From the NCBI GenBank assembly GCA_041394605.1, contig JAWKHX010000007.1:124001-188000 (forward strand): a stretch of 64,000 bases of DNA, in the 5' to 3' direction. Source of the stretch: UBA668 sp041394605. GTDB taxonomy: Bacteria > Actinomycetota > Acidimicrobiia > Acidimicrobiales > Ilumatobacteraceae. A model generated the notes under the pieces. That model did no database searches, was not told where the DNA came from, and saw only the letters and a list, made by a program, of their open reading frames with translations. The position numbers and the translations under genes were made by a program. Below, piece by piece: positions 36,300-44,861 of this stretch. How positions within the stretch are numbered: the first letter of the stretch is position 1; each line of letters starts with the position of its first letter.

Positions 36300-36638
36300 T
36301 CAGATGGCGTCGGCGCCGGACTCGCCGGTACGGATGCGCACGACGCTCTCCACCGCCGTGACCCAGATCTTGCCGTCACCGATCTTGCCGGTGCCGGCCG
36401 CCGACAGGAACAGGTCGACGATCTGGTCCACGGTGTCCTCGCCAGTGACGATCTCCACCTTCACCTTGGGCACGAAGTCGATCTGGTACTCCGTGCCGCG
36501 GTACGTCTCGGTGTGACCGCCCTGGCGGCCGAAGCCGCGCACCTCGCTGACGGTCATGCCCTCCACCCCGGCCTCGCGGAGTGCGGACTTCACCTCGTCC
36601 AGCTTGAAGGGCTTGATGATCGCAGTGATCAGTTTCAT
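36300..36638 (-). CDS. glnK: P-II signal protein GlnK (copy 3)
   Basis: This 112-residue P-II protein is related to, but distinct from, the twin copies. Differences include ALREAGVEGMTVSEVRGFG, RGTEYQIDFVPKVKVEIV and LFLSAAGTGKIGDGKIWV. Tyr51 in the T-loop is kept. It lies in the classic actinobacterial order amt-glnK-glnD, 27 nt behind amt3 and 15 nt before glnD, and is probably the ancestral P-II of this genome. Confidence 0.95.
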   Translation of the reverse strand: MKLITAIIKPFKLDEVKSALREAGVEGMTVSEVRGFGRQGGHTETYRGTEYQIDFVPKVKVEIVTGEDTVDQIVDLFLSAAGTGKIGDGKIWVTAVESVVRIRTGESGADAI

Positions 36639-36665
36639 CTCGGTCTCCTCACTCGGTGCTCTGGC

Positions 36666-37871
36666 TCAGTGCAGCCCGCCGCCGTGGTAGGCGGTCTCGC
36701 TGTGGAGGGCCAGGTCCAGGCCCGTGTACTCGGTCTCGGCGTCCACGCGGACACCGATGGTCGTCTTCAGCACGATCATGATGCCGAACGTGAGCGCGAA
36801 CGACCAGACGATGGCCGAGCCGTTGGCCAGCGCCTGCTCCGCCAGCAGGCGGGGGCTGCCGCCGTAGAGGATGCCCTTCATGAACTCGGCGTCGAAGAAC
36901 GCAGGGTTGGCGAAGAACCCGATCAACAGGGAGCCGACCAGGCCGCCCACGAAGTGGACACCCACGACATCGAGGGCATCGTCGAAGCCGAACCTGGTCT
37001 TCAACTTCACGGCGTAGCAGCAGACGACGCCGGCGATCAGGCCGATCCAGATGGGGGCCGCGCCGGACACGTAGCCGGCCGCGGGGGTGATGGCCACCAG
37101 GCCGGCGACGATGCCGGAGGCCGCGCCGAGGTTGGTGGGGTGGCCGTCGCGCTTCCATTCCACGAACACCCAGGCGGCGCCCGCCGCCGCCGCGGCGAGG
37201 AACGTGTTCATGAACGCCTGCGCTGCCTGACCGTTGGCGCCCAGCGCCGAGCCGGCGTTGAAGCCGAACCAGCCGAACCAGAGGATGCCGGTGCCGATCA
37301 TCACCAGCGGCATGCTGTGCGGCGGGTGGCCTTCCTGCGGCCATCCCTTGCGCTTGCCCAGCACCAGCACGGCGGCGAGCGCAGCGATGCCGGCGTTCAC
37401 ATGGATGGCGGTGCCACCGGCGAAGTCCAGTGAGCCGCGCTGGCCCAGCCATCCACCGAAGACCCACTTGAACACCGGCACGTAGACGATGAGGCTCCAG
37501 ACCGGCACGAAGATGGCCCACGCCTTGAAGCTCATACGATCCGCCACGGCGCCGGAGATGAGGGCCGGGGTGATGGCGGCGAACATGCCGAGGTAGGCGA
37601 TGGTGGCCAGTTGCGAGCCGTCACCGGGCCCGATGCCCTTCAGCATCAGCGCATCGAGGTTGCCCAGCCAGTCGTTGCTGCCAGCCGACAGCGTGTAGCC
37701 GACCAACACCCACAGCACTGGGATGACCAGCACGCAGTAGAAGTTCATCATCAGCATGTTGAGCACATTGCGAGTGCGGTCCATACCGCCATAGAAAAAG
37801 GCAAGCCCAGGCGTCATGAACAGCACGAGGGCTGCCGACACCAGGACCCACGCGACGCTGCCGCTGTCCAT
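36666..37871 (-). CDS. amt: Ammonium transporter Amt3
   Basis: This 401-residue Amt has no cleaved signal peptide and begins MDSGSVAWVLVSAALVLFMT, the AmtB-like type common in actinobacteria. Conserved parts are PGLAFFYGGMDRTRNVLNM, FAGGTAIHVNAGIAAL, GFNAGSALGANG and the second His in DVVGVHFVGGLVGSLLIG. An AGGAGA ribosome site precedes ATG 37871; the longer open frame upstream runs through the promoter and is rejected. Three GAA-C boxes at 11-bp spacing lie 55-81 bp upstream. Confidence 0.95.
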   Translation of the reverse strand: MDSGSVAWVLVSAALVLFMTPGLAFFYGGMDRTRNVLNMLMMNFYCVLVIPVLWVLVGYTLSAGSNDWLGNLDALMLKGIGPGDGSQLATIAYLGMFAAITPALISGAVADRMSFKAWAIFVPVWSLIVYVPVFKWVFGGWLGQRGSLDFAGGTAIHVNAGIAALAAVLVLGKRKGWPQEGHPPHSMPLVMIGTGILWFGWFGFNAGSALGANGQAAQAFMNTFLAAAAAGAAWVFVEWKRDGHPTNLGAASGIVAGLVAITPAAGYVSGAAPIWIGLIAGVVCCYAVKLKTRFGFDDALDVVGVHFVGGLVGSLLIGFFANPAFFDAEFMKGILYGGSPRLLAEQALANGSAIVWSFALTFGIMIVLKTTIGVRVDAETEYTGLDLALHSETAYHGGGLH

Positions 37872-37925
37872 CGGGTCTCCTGCACGGGGTGAGTTGTAGG
37901 GGCGGGGGCAGGTTCCCGGAACGAT

Positions 37926-37952
37926 GTTTCCGCAGTGTTTCCTCGCTGGTTC
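37926..37952 (-). promoter_or_regulatory. GlnR-like boxes before amt3
   Basis: On the amt3 strand GAACC, GAAAC and GAAAC end at 37948, 37937 and 37926, so they are 11 bp apart, as in the amt1 and amt2 operators. A TACAAC at 37893-37898 could be the -10 box, but its spacing differs from the other two promoters. Confidence 0.55.
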
Positions 37953-38057
37953 GGGTGGATGAACAAACGGCGTGAGCAATCGCCCCGAGAGCACCCGCCA
38001 GAAATGAGTAACGGTTGCTCAGTCGGCGGAGTCGGCAGTCGTTGCACCATCGTCACC

Positions 38058-39101
38058 ATGCGAACGACACTCCCGAACCTCATCCGCGGGGCCATCGTGG
38101 CCCTCACTGCGGCGGCTGCCTGTCTGGCCGCCCCCTCCACCACCGCCCAGGCGAGTACGGCCGATCTCGGCTACTCGCTGGATGCGCTCTGCCCCACCAT
38201 GCAGTTGCGGGTCACGGTCTGGAACAACACCCCCAACGACGAGCAGCTCAGCATCGTGCTGTGGACCAGCCTGTACACCTGGACCACCTCGGAAATCACG
38301 GCGAAGGCCAACCAGCCGAACTATGTGTACTTCGACGTGGTCGCCGGTGAGCGCATCGACAAGATCCAGTACCGCGACCCCCAGTTGAACGTGGTCTTCA
38401 ACACCTTCCCGGGTTGGGTGATCGACCCGAACGCGCCCTACTGCGAGCGCAAGGCCGTGGATCACATCACGGTCGACAACTACCAGCTCAGCTGTGTGAA
38501 CGGTGTGCTCCACGCCACCATGGACGTGATCAACGACGGTGACTACGACCATGACATGCAGGCACTGCTGGCGCCCCAGTTCGACACCCAGGAGCAGAAG
38601 GACCTGGCCGAGCAGCACGGCTTCGGCGCCGCGGTGGACAACTTCTGGCTGGCCGCCGGCGACAGCCACCCCGTGTCGCTGTCGCATCTGGTGGTGGAGC
38701 AGTTCGTGGTCAAGGTCACCACGTTCACCGGCCCGACGCACTTCGCCGACGGCCCGCGGGCGCTGCAGGGAGACGAGTTGGCCTGCCAGCACGACATGTC
38801 CGTGGTGACCGGCGAGCAGTCGCCGGCCGACACCACCCCCGACACGACCCCGGACACGACCCCGGACACGACCCCGGACACGACCCCCGACACCACCCAG
38901 GACACCACCCCCGACACGAGCGTGCCGGTGTCGGAGGAGTCGGCGGGCAGCCCGACGGCCCCCACGGACGCACCGACCACCTCCATCTCCCGCAACCTGC
39001 CGAGCACCGGCCAGGGCTCTGGTGCGGTGATCATGTTCGCCGCCGTCATGGCCGCCCTCGGCTGGCTGCTGGTGCGCACCGCCCGTCGCCGCCCGGCCTG
39101 A
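38058..39101 (+). CDS. LPSTG-anchored cell-surface protein
   Basis: This 347-residue protein has a signal peptide (IRGAIVALTAAAACLAAPST) and an extracellular region of about 220 residues with four or more cysteines. A DTTP-repeat linker follows, then LPSTG with a membrane helix and RTARRRPA tail. These are the marks of a sortase substrate. The globular part (LGYSLDALCPTMQLRVTVWN...) matches no family I can name. The DTTP repeat is encoded by seven 12-bp units, so its length may vary. It is divergent from amt3 and probably unrelated to it. Confidence 0.8.
   Translation: MRTTLPNLIRGAIVALTAAAACLAAPSTTAQASTADLGYSLDALCPTMQLRVTVWNNTPNDEQLSIVLWTSLYTWTTSEITAKANQPNYVYFDVVAGERIDKIQYRDPQLNVVFNTFPGWVIDPNAPYCERKAVDHITVDNYQLSCVNGVLHATMDVINDGDYDHDMQALLAPQFDTQEQKDLAEQHGFGAAVDNFWLAAGDSHPVSLSHLVVEQFVVKVTTFTGPTHFADGPRALQGDELACQHDMSVVTGEQSPADTTPDTTPDTTPDTTPDTTPDTTQDTTPDTSVPVSEESAGSPTAPTDAPTTSISRNLPSTGQGSGAVIMFAAVMAALGWLLVRTARRRPA
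38829..38912 (+). repeat. Seven tandem 12-bp units coding for DTTP repeats
   Basis: Seven in-frame units of the type GACACGACCCCG fill 84 bp in the stalk region of the LPSTG protein. Middle units are identical; the outer ones vary at one to three bases. Repeat number is likely to differ between strains. Confidence 0.9.
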
Positions 39102-39120
39102 CCCGCCCGATCACTGCGTC

Positions 39121-39149
39121 CGCCGGCCTGGGTGGCACCCAGGCCGGCG
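39121..39149. terminator. Terminator hairpin after the LPSTG protein gene
   Basis: A perfect 13-bp stem (CGCCGGCCTGGGT and its complement) with a GGC loop lies 20 bp after the surface-protein stop and 21 bp before the next start. It is a good candidate to end the upstream transcript. Confidence 0.7.
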
Positions 39150-39170
39150 GTGGCGCGTAAAGTCCCCCAC

Positions 39171-40379
39171 ATGACCGCTGACACCGCTGGCACCCTGGAG
39201 ACACCCGCGCAGGCCGGCCGGTGGACGGCCCAGTGGAAGGAGCTCTACGCAGAGGTCATCACCACCGGGTTGTGCACGGGGTGCGCCGGCTGTGTGGTCA
39301 CCTGCCCGCACGACGTCATCGGCTACGAGCACGTCGAGGGCAAGTACAAGCCGTTCCACCTGGAGGACGAGCTGGGGCCGGCCAACTGCGTCCACGGCTT
39401 CGGTGAGGGCGGCGGGTGCACCACCTGCACCCGCGCCTGCCCCCGCTTCCGGGCGTGGGAGCCGAACGCGGACATGCACCTGTTCGGTCGGGTCCGCGAG
39501 CCGGAGGAGATGAGCGGCATCTGGCGCCAGCTGCTGCTGACCCGGGCCAGCGACAAGGTGCAGCACGAGAAGGGCCAGGACGGCGGGTTCGTGACGGCGA
39601 TGCTGACCTGGTTGATGGACAACGACTACATCGACGCCGCGCTGGTCAGCGGGGTGGAGCCCGACGACGTGTGGAAGGCCAAGCCGGTGCTGGCCCGCAC
39701 GAAGGAGGACGTGCTGGCCACCGCCGGCAGCCGGTACACCTACTGCGCCAACCCGTTGGCGCTGCGCGAGGCCCAGGAGGCCGGGCTGAACCGGCTGGCG
39801 CTGGTGGGCATGGGCTGCCAGACGTCGTCGCCGCCGACCATGTGGGACCGCAAGGCCGGCAAGGTCAGCAAGCCGTTCCTGTTCAACATCGGGCTCCTGT
39901 GCTCCAAGACGTTCGACGACGCCATCTTCCCCGAGCTGTTCGAGGCCAGGTACGGCCTGAAGAAGCAGGACATGGTGAAGATGAACATCAAGGGCGTCTT
40001 CCAGATCTGGATGAAGGACGGCTCGTACCACGAGATCGACCTGAAGGAGTGCCACCAGTGGACCCGCGAGGGCTGCAAGCACTGCCCGGACTTCTCCGCC
40101 GAGCACGCCGACATCTCCACCGGCGGAATCGGCAAGGACAACGACTGGACGCTCACGATCGTCCGCACCGAGCTGGGTGAGGAAGTCATCAACCGGATGA
40201 TCAAGGCCGGCGTCATCGAGAGCCGGCCGGCGCAGGAGGACGAGGTGGCGATGAAGCTGCTGCGGACCCTGTCGATCGTCAGCCGCCGCCGCTGGCCGGA
40301 GTGGGCCGACAAGGCGCCGACGGTGGGTGTCCCGCCGCCGAAGAAGAAGGCCGACGGCAGCGCCCCCGCCGCCCACTGA
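39171..40379 (+). CDS. Coenzyme F420 hydrogenase/dehydrogenase beta-subunit-like protein
   Basis: This 402-residue iron-sulfur protein belongs to the FrhB/FdhB family, which moves electrons between F420 (or a flavin) and a partner. A ferredoxin-like motif GLCTGCAGCVVTCPHDVIGY lies near residue 28-47, and a second cluster GGGCTTCTRACPRF near residue 82. The FrhB core includes KGQDGGFVTAML and ALVGMGCQTSS. Cys and Pro spacing fit 4Fe-4S sites. No hydrogenase large subunit is nearby, so it more likely acts as a stand-alone F420- or ferredoxin-linked reductase. The last 20 residues are a basic, Ala/Pro-rich tail. Confidence 0.85.
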   Translation: MTADTAGTLETPAQAGRWTAQWKELYAEVITTGLCTGCAGCVVTCPHDVIGYEHVEGKYKPFHLEDELGPANCVHGFGEGGGCTTCTRACPRFRAWEPNADMHLFGRVREPEEMSGIWRQLLLTRASDKVQHEKGQDGGFVTAMLTWLMDNDYIDAALVSGVEPDDVWKAKPVLARTKEDVLATAGSRYTYCANPLALREAQEAGLNRLALVGMGCQTSSPPTMWDRKAGKVSKPFLFNIGLLCSKTFDDAIFPELFEARYGLKKQDMVKMNIKGVFQIWMKDGSYHEIDLKECHQWTREGCKHCPDFSAEHADISTGGIGKDNDWTLTIVRTELGEEVINRMIKAGVIESRPAQEDEVAMKLLRTLSIVSRRRWPEWADKAPTVGVPPPKKKADGSAPAAH

Positions 40380-40394
40380 GCTCGTGGCGACGGC

Positions 40395-41156
40395 CTAACC
40401 GTTGTCGCCCAGCCGCGCCTCCAACTCGGCCACGCGGGCTCGCAACGCGGCGGCTTCGTCGCGTGCGGCGGCGGCCTCGTCGCGTGCGGCGGCGGCCTCG
40501 TCGCGTGCGGCGGCGGCCTCGTTGCGTGCGGCGGCGGCCTCGTCCGCCGCGGAGAGCGAACGCAGCTCGGCCTGGTCGGCGCGCCGTTGCTCCTCGAGCA
40601 GCCAGCCGAACGGATCGTCGCCCGGCCGCACGGCCCGGCCACCCGGGCAGCACAGCACCAGATGGCCGTCGACGTGGGCGAACGTGATGCCCAGGGCGCT
40701 GCTGTGCAGGCCATTGGCATCGCGGAACTCCACCCCGGCGTCGCCGAAGAGGGCCCGGTACACCACCTCGCGCTGCGGGTCGATGAGGTACACCTCGCCG
40801 ACTCCGGCCCGCAGCCACCGACCAAGGCGCCGCTCGATCGCCGCATCCGAGTTGGACGGCGACCTCACCTCGACGCAGGCAACCGGAGGCGAGCCGTCAC
40901 GACCGACCTCGTAGCGCCCCACGTTGGTGCCGGCCAAGCCCTCCAGCACCATCAGGTCCGGCGCCGTGTGCGGGCCACCGTCGGCGGGCAGGAACGGAGT
41001 GTTGCCGGTGACGAGGCAACCGGAGCCGGCGAGCGCGTGATGCACCGACTGCACCAGCATGGTGACCCACTGGGCGTGCAGCGACGACTCCATCAGTGGG
41101 TTCTGTTCCTGGCCGGGGAGGTGTGGGTAGTCCACCTCCGGAACATCCGTGTCCAT
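40395..41156 (-). CDS. Uma2 family protein with C-terminal repeat coiled coil
   Basis: This 253-residue protein has the Uma2 (DUF820) restriction-endonuclease-like fold. The D...ExR site is visible as PDLMVLEGLAG and CVEVRSPSN. A C-terminal helix follows, built of four EAAAARD heptad-like repeats encoded by 21-bp units, then ALRARVAELEARL. The start MDTDVPEVDYPHLPG is shared with the paralogue at 41529, which supports ATG 41156. Uma2 proteins are widespread, often multicopy and functionally unassigned. Confidence 0.82.
   Translation of the reverse strand: MDTDVPEVDYPHLPGQEQNPLMESSLHAQWVTMLVQSVHHALAGSGCLVTGNTPFLPADGGPHTAPDLMVLEGLAGTNVGRYEVGRDGSPPVACVEVRSPSNSDAAIERRLGRWLRAGVGEVYLIDPQREVVYRALFGDAGVEFRDANGLHSSALGITFAHVDGHLVLCCPGGRAVRPGDDPFGWLLEEQRRADQAELRSLSAADEAAAARNEAAAARDEAAAARDEAAAARDEAAALRARVAELEARLGDNG
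40458..40541 (-). repeat. Four tandem 21-bp units in the Uma2 gene
   Basis: Four 21-bp units fill 84 bp and encode a seven-residue EAAAARD-type repeat. Three are identical and the fourth differs by one base (Asp to Asn). Seven residues per unit keep the coiled-coil phase whatever the copy number. Confidence 0.9.
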
Positions 41157-41257
41157 GCGCACAAGGTACTTCCCTTCGTTCGGGCCCGACATACGGCGGG
41201 GCCATCTGCTCGGGGAAGCGACGCCGACCATATCGGCCTGATGGGCCGGGCGGCACC

Positions 41258-41542
41258 TCACGTTGTCACTGACGCGGTGCACTCCTTGGTGAGGGCGGCG
41301 AACTCGGAGCGTTCGTCGTTGGTCAGCTCGACCCGCTGGAAGAAGTCGTTGAGCTCGTCGTTGGTCCGGCCGTCGAAGAACTTCTCCACCACGCACTCCG
41401 CGACAGTGGGGTCCAGCCCTCCATCGACCAGCTGCTGGGTGAACTCCGCCTCCGCCTTGGCCCGGCCCCCGTCCCCACGGCTGCACGCGACGGGCACGAC
41501 CAGCAGAAGGAGCAGCGCGGCCGGCGCGCTACGACGCGTCAC
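41258..41542 (-). CDS. Small putative lipoprotein (94 aa)
   Basis: GTG-started, it reads TRRSAPAALLLLLVVPVAC and so has a short signal peptide and lipobox VVPVAC. The mature 75 residues contain two further cysteines (AECVVEKF and TKECTASV) and a helical AEAEFTQQLVDGGLDP region. Its start overlaps the end of the second Uma2 gene by 14 bp, implying coupling. It sits between the two Uma2 paralogues. Family not recognised. Confidence 0.65.
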   Translation of the reverse strand: MTRRSAPAALLLLLVVPVACSRGDGGRAKAEAEFTQQLVDGGLDPTVAECVVEKFFDGRTNDELNDFFQRVELTNDERSEFAALTKECTASVTT

Positions 41543-42206
41543 CCCGCTCGGCTTCCAGCTCGGCGACCCGGGCACGTAGCAGCTCCAGTTCCTCCTCGTA
41601 CGCAGCGAGGGCCAGTTCGGCGCGGTCGGCGCGGTGGCGTTCTTCCACCAACCAGCCGAACGGGTCGTCGCCCGGCCGCACGGCGCGGCCACCCGGGCAG
41701 CACCGTGCGAGGCGGCCGTCGACCTGCCCGAACGTCAGGTTCAGTGCCTCGCTGCGGGCGCCGAGCGCATCGGAGAAGTCCACGCCGTCGGCAGTCCGGT
41801 GACATGCCCATACGGAGTCGTCGGCCGGGTCGATGAGGTACACCTCCTCGACACCGGCATCGAGCCAACGGCCGAGGCGGCGCTCGATGACGGACTGGCG
41901 GTTGGACGGCGAGCGGACCTCGACGCACACACTCGGAGCCGGACCGTCCACGCCCACCCGGTAACGGCCAACCTGTTGCCCGGCCATGCCCGGCAGCACC
42001 ATGAGGTCGGGGGCGGTGTGCGGGCCGCCGTCTGAGGGCACGAACGGCGTGTTGCCGGTGACGAGATGGCCGCTGCCGGCGAGCGTGTGGTGGACGGACT
42101 GCACGAGCATCGTCACCCACTGGGCGTGGAGCGACGATTCCATCAGCGGGTTGTGCTCCTCACCGGGCAGGTGGGGATAGTCCACCTCGGGGAGATCGGT
42201 GTCCAT
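41529..42206 (-). CDS. Uma2 family protein
   Basis: This 225-residue Uma2/DUF820 paralogue of the gene at 40395 has the same start (MDTDLPEVDYPHLPGEEHNP), PDLMVLPGMAG and VCVEVRSPSN site. It differs at the C-terminus: the repeat array is absent and a short EELELLRARVAELEAE coiled coil remains. The leader sequence just upstream is also conserved between the two, so the duplication included the control region. It is divergent from kynA with 36 bp between starts. Confidence 0.82.
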   Translation of the reverse strand: MDTDLPEVDYPHLPGEEHNPLMESSLHAQWVTMLVQSVHHTLAGSGHLVTGNTPFVPSDGGPHTAPDLMVLPGMAGQQVGRYRVGVDGPAPSVCVEVRSPSNRQSVIERRLGRWLDAGVEEVYLIDPADDSVWACHRTADGVDFSDALGARSEALNLTFGQVDGRLARCCPGGRAVRPGDDPFGWLVEERHRADRAELALAAYEEELELLRARVAELEAERGDAS

Positions 42207-42242
42207 GGGCACAAGGTACTTCTCTATGGGAAGATCACGGCC

Positions 42243-43079
42243 ATGGATGGCGAGGACGTGGTTCGCAGCGAGGGGGCACAGCTCGACTTCTCCCGGGACA
42301 TGAGCTACGGCGACTATCTGGCGCTGGACCAGGTGCTCGGCGCACAGCACCCGCTGTCGCCGGCGCACGACGAGCTGCTGTTCATCGTCCAGCACCAGAC
42401 CAGCGAGCTGTGGATGAAGCTGATGCTGCACGAGCTGCGCGGCGCCATCGGCCGGGTCGCCGCCGACGAGCTGCAGCCGGCGTTCAAGATGCTCAGCCGG
42501 GTCAGCCGGATCATGGAGCAGCTGGTCCACGCCTGGGACGTGCTGGCCACGATGACCCCTCCGGAGTACACCGAGATCCGCCCGTACCTCGGGCACAGCA
42601 GCGGGTTCCAGAGCTACCAGTACCGCTGCATCGAGTTCGCCTGCGGCAACAAGAACGCGGCGATGATCGAGCCCCACCGCCACCACCCCGACCGCCTGGC
42701 CGAGGTGCAGGCCGCCTACGACGCCCCGTCGCTCTACGACGAAGCACTGCGCCTGCTGGCCCGCCGCGGCATCCCCGTGCCGGACGACGTGCTGACGCGC
42801 GACGTGCGCGACCCGTGGATCCCCCACCCCGGCGTGGAGGTGGCGTGGCTCACCGTCTACCGCGACCCCGAGGCCCACTGGGAGCTGTACCAGCTGGGTG
42901 AGGAACTGGTGGACCTGGAGGACGCGTTCCGGCTGTGGCGCTTCCGCCACCTCACCACCGTGCAGCGGGTGATCGGCGTGAAGCGCGGCACCGGCGGCAC
43001 CAGCGGCGTGGACTACCTGCGCACGATGCTCAACATCGTGCTGTTCCCCGAGCTGTGGTCGATGCGGACGGTGCTGTAG
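42243..43079 (+). CDS. kynA: Tryptophan 2,3-dioxygenase
   Basis: This 278-residue heme enzyme opens the indole ring of L-tryptophan to N-formylkynurenine. Signature parts are MSYGDYL, FIVQHQTSELWMKLMLHEL with the distal His, the proximal heme His in RFRHLTTVQRVIG and the substrate loop KRGTGGTSGVDYLR. The length is normal. No kynureninase or formamidase lies beside it. The FAD-dependent N-methyl-tryptophan/sarcosine-oxidase-like gene 1.8 kb away is a possible, weak functional link. Confidence 0.95.
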   Translation: MDGEDVVRSEGAQLDFSRDMSYGDYLALDQVLGAQHPLSPAHDELLFIVQHQTSELWMKLMLHELRGAIGRVAADELQPAFKMLSRVSRIMEQLVHAWDVLATMTPPEYTEIRPYLGHSSGFQSYQYRCIEFACGNKNAAMIEPHRHHPDRLAEVQAAYDAPSLYDEALRLLARRGIPVPDDVLTRDVRDPWIPHPGVEVAWLTVYRDPEAHWELYQLGEELVDLEDAFRLWRFRHLTTVQRVIGVKRGTGGTSGVDYLRTMLNIVLFPELWSMRTVL

Positions 43080-43098
43080 CCGAGCGTGCTGCGGTTGC

Positions 43099-44337
43099 TC
43101 AGCCGGTGCGCACGGGCAGGCCGTCGCACCACCCGTTGGCGATCTCCACCGCGGTCTGGATGTCCGCCGGCAGCGCCAGGTCGTACTGATCCGGCACGCT
43201 CCACGGCGGCGCCGAGCAGCGGCCGCACGGTCACGTGCATGACGGTCGCGGTGTCCGGCGTGGTGCCGCCCTCGTAGGTGTACGTGTAGCGGAGCGGACG
43301 CGCTCACTGCCACCCCACGCTCCGCAGCCGACCGACGCGCCGGACCCGGTGGCGAACGAGTCGACGAACGATGCGTCGACGCCCTGGTCCACCAGTGCGG
43401 TCCCGTCGAACGCGTACGCCCGACCGTCGATCAGGAGCACGTCGAACCCGTCGCGGACCACGGCGATCCAGACCTGCGGCTCGGCCGGCACATCCATCAG
43501 CGCCACCTCGAGGTCGGTGCCGCACACCATGATCGTGGAGCCGATGTGAGTGGGGATGTCGACCACCACGATCTGCTCCGACCAGCCATCACCGTCCAGG
43601 TCGGCGGACAACGCCCGCAGCGGACTCCCGGCGGACGCGCAATCGACGATCGTGGCCGGGTCCACTCCGGCGGGCACGCGCAGCGGCAGCCCGTTGACGA
43701 GTGGTTGGCCCTCGAACGTGCCGGCCGTGAACACGGCGGAGCGCTGCGGCACGCCGAAGTCGAACGTGACCACGACCACGCCCTCGCGGGGCTCGCTGAG
43801 CCCGGCCACGAGCGTGCCGCAGCCATCGGCACACCAGCGCTGGAGCGCCGCCGCGAGTGCCTCGTGGGTCACCTCGCCGGGGCGCAGGCCGTACTCCGGG
43901 GCGAACAGGGGGCGCAGGTCGGCACGGGCCTCGGGCTCCAGGCCGCCTTCCCACAGTGGGAGGGCGGCGTCGGCCCAGCGCCCCTCGGCAAGTGCCCTGA
44001 GGTAATCGAGAACCGTCTGCTGCGCGTCCGACGTGGCGATGACGGACGTCGGGGGCTGCGCCGCGGTGGTGACGGTCTCGGCCACGGTCGTCGCTGGCGA
44101 GGTGACGGGCGAGGTGTCGACGGTGACCGTCTTCGGGCCGTCGCGGCCGGTCAGCACCACCACCAGCGCGGTTGCCGTGGCGACCGCGGCGACGGCCATC
44201 CCCACCTGCAGCCAACGGCGCCGCGGGCGCTCGGCACGGTGCCAGCCGCGGTGCAGGCGGGCGGCCAGCTCGTCCTCGAAGCCGGGGCGGGGCGACGCCT
44301 CCGGCCCCAGCAGTTCGTCCATGCGGATCTCAGGCAT
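43099..44337 (-). CDS. Membrane protein paired with ECF sigma factor, two 3' frameshifts
   Basis: The product has a cytoplasmic N-terminus (about 43 residues), one membrane helix (MAVAAVATATALVVVL) and a large extracytoplasmic part, which fits an anti-sigma-factor-like partner. It overlaps the sigma gene by 8 bp. The reading frame breaks near 43300 and 43210. The corrected end reads LRYTYTYEGGTTPDTATVMH, then PPWSVPDQYDLALPADIQ, and stops at 43099. Uncorrected, the frame ends at 43231 with an Arg-rich tail that looks spurious. Mature-region function unknown. Confidence 0.7.
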
Positions 44338-44818
44338 CGCGGGCCTCCTGTCGGCGTACTCGGCGGACGGCGCGGGCCGCCAGCGATTCGGCGGCGGCGT
44401 GGCTGATGCCCAGCTCGTCGGCCGCCTGGGCGATGGTCAGGTCGTCGACGTAGCGCAGCACCAGGATCGCCCGCTCCCGCTCGGGCAGGTCGGCCAGGCG
44501 GCCGGGCACGGCGAGCGCGCCGCCCTCCTGCTCGGGCCGGCTGCTCACCAGCCGCAGCCGGCGCTCCTCACGGTGCGACGAGCGCACCCGGTCGAGGAAG
44601 CGGTGCCGGGCCGCCACGGTGAGGTAGCCGGTGGACAGTTCGTGCACGGCGCCACGGCGGGCCTTGGTCAGCGCCGCGAGGTAGACGTCCTGCACCAGGT
44701 CCTCGGCGGTCGCACGGTCGCCCCCGCACAGCATCGCCGCGTAGCGGTACACGTCGGCGAACGTCGCGCGGTAGCAGGCCATGAACCCCGCCTCGGTGGT
44801 CACGTCCCACGCAGTCAT
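44330..44818 (-). CDS. ECF RNA polymerase sigma factor (SigE-like)
   Basis: This 162-residue sigma-70 factor has only regions 2 and 4. Region 2 includes YRYAAMLCGGDRATAEDLVQ and region 4 LPERERAILVLRYVDDLTIA followed by the HTH ELGISHAAAESLAARAVRRV. The downstream overlapping membrane protein is the likely regulator. The promoter it recognises is not identified in the window. Confidence 0.9.
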   Translation of the reverse strand: MTAWDVTTEAGFMACYRATFADVYRYAAMLCGGDRATAEDLVQDVYLAALTKARRGAVHELSTGYLTVAARHRFLDRVRSSHREERRLRLVSSRPEQEGGALAVPGRLADLPERERAILVLRYVDDLTIAQAADELGISHAAAESLAARAVRRVRRQEARDA

Positions 44819-44861
44819 CACCCCTCCAACGGCGCCGGCACGGGAAAACCCGTCGCGGTTG

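Noticed and set aside
34050..37433. A 1127-codon plus-strand open frame opposite glnD, glnK3 and amt3
   Set aside because: It spans three well-identified genes and has only the low-complexity composition of a shadow frame.
37960..38057. A riboswitch (cyclic di-GMP or similar) in the leader of the LPSTG gene
   Set aside because: A GAGCAA/TTGCTC pairing is present, but none of the conserved loop sequences of known classes could be found.
38829..38912. Possible CRISPR or minisatellite at the 12-bp repeats (also 40458-40541)
   Set aside because: The units are tandem without spacers and keep the reading frame of the genes they lie in.
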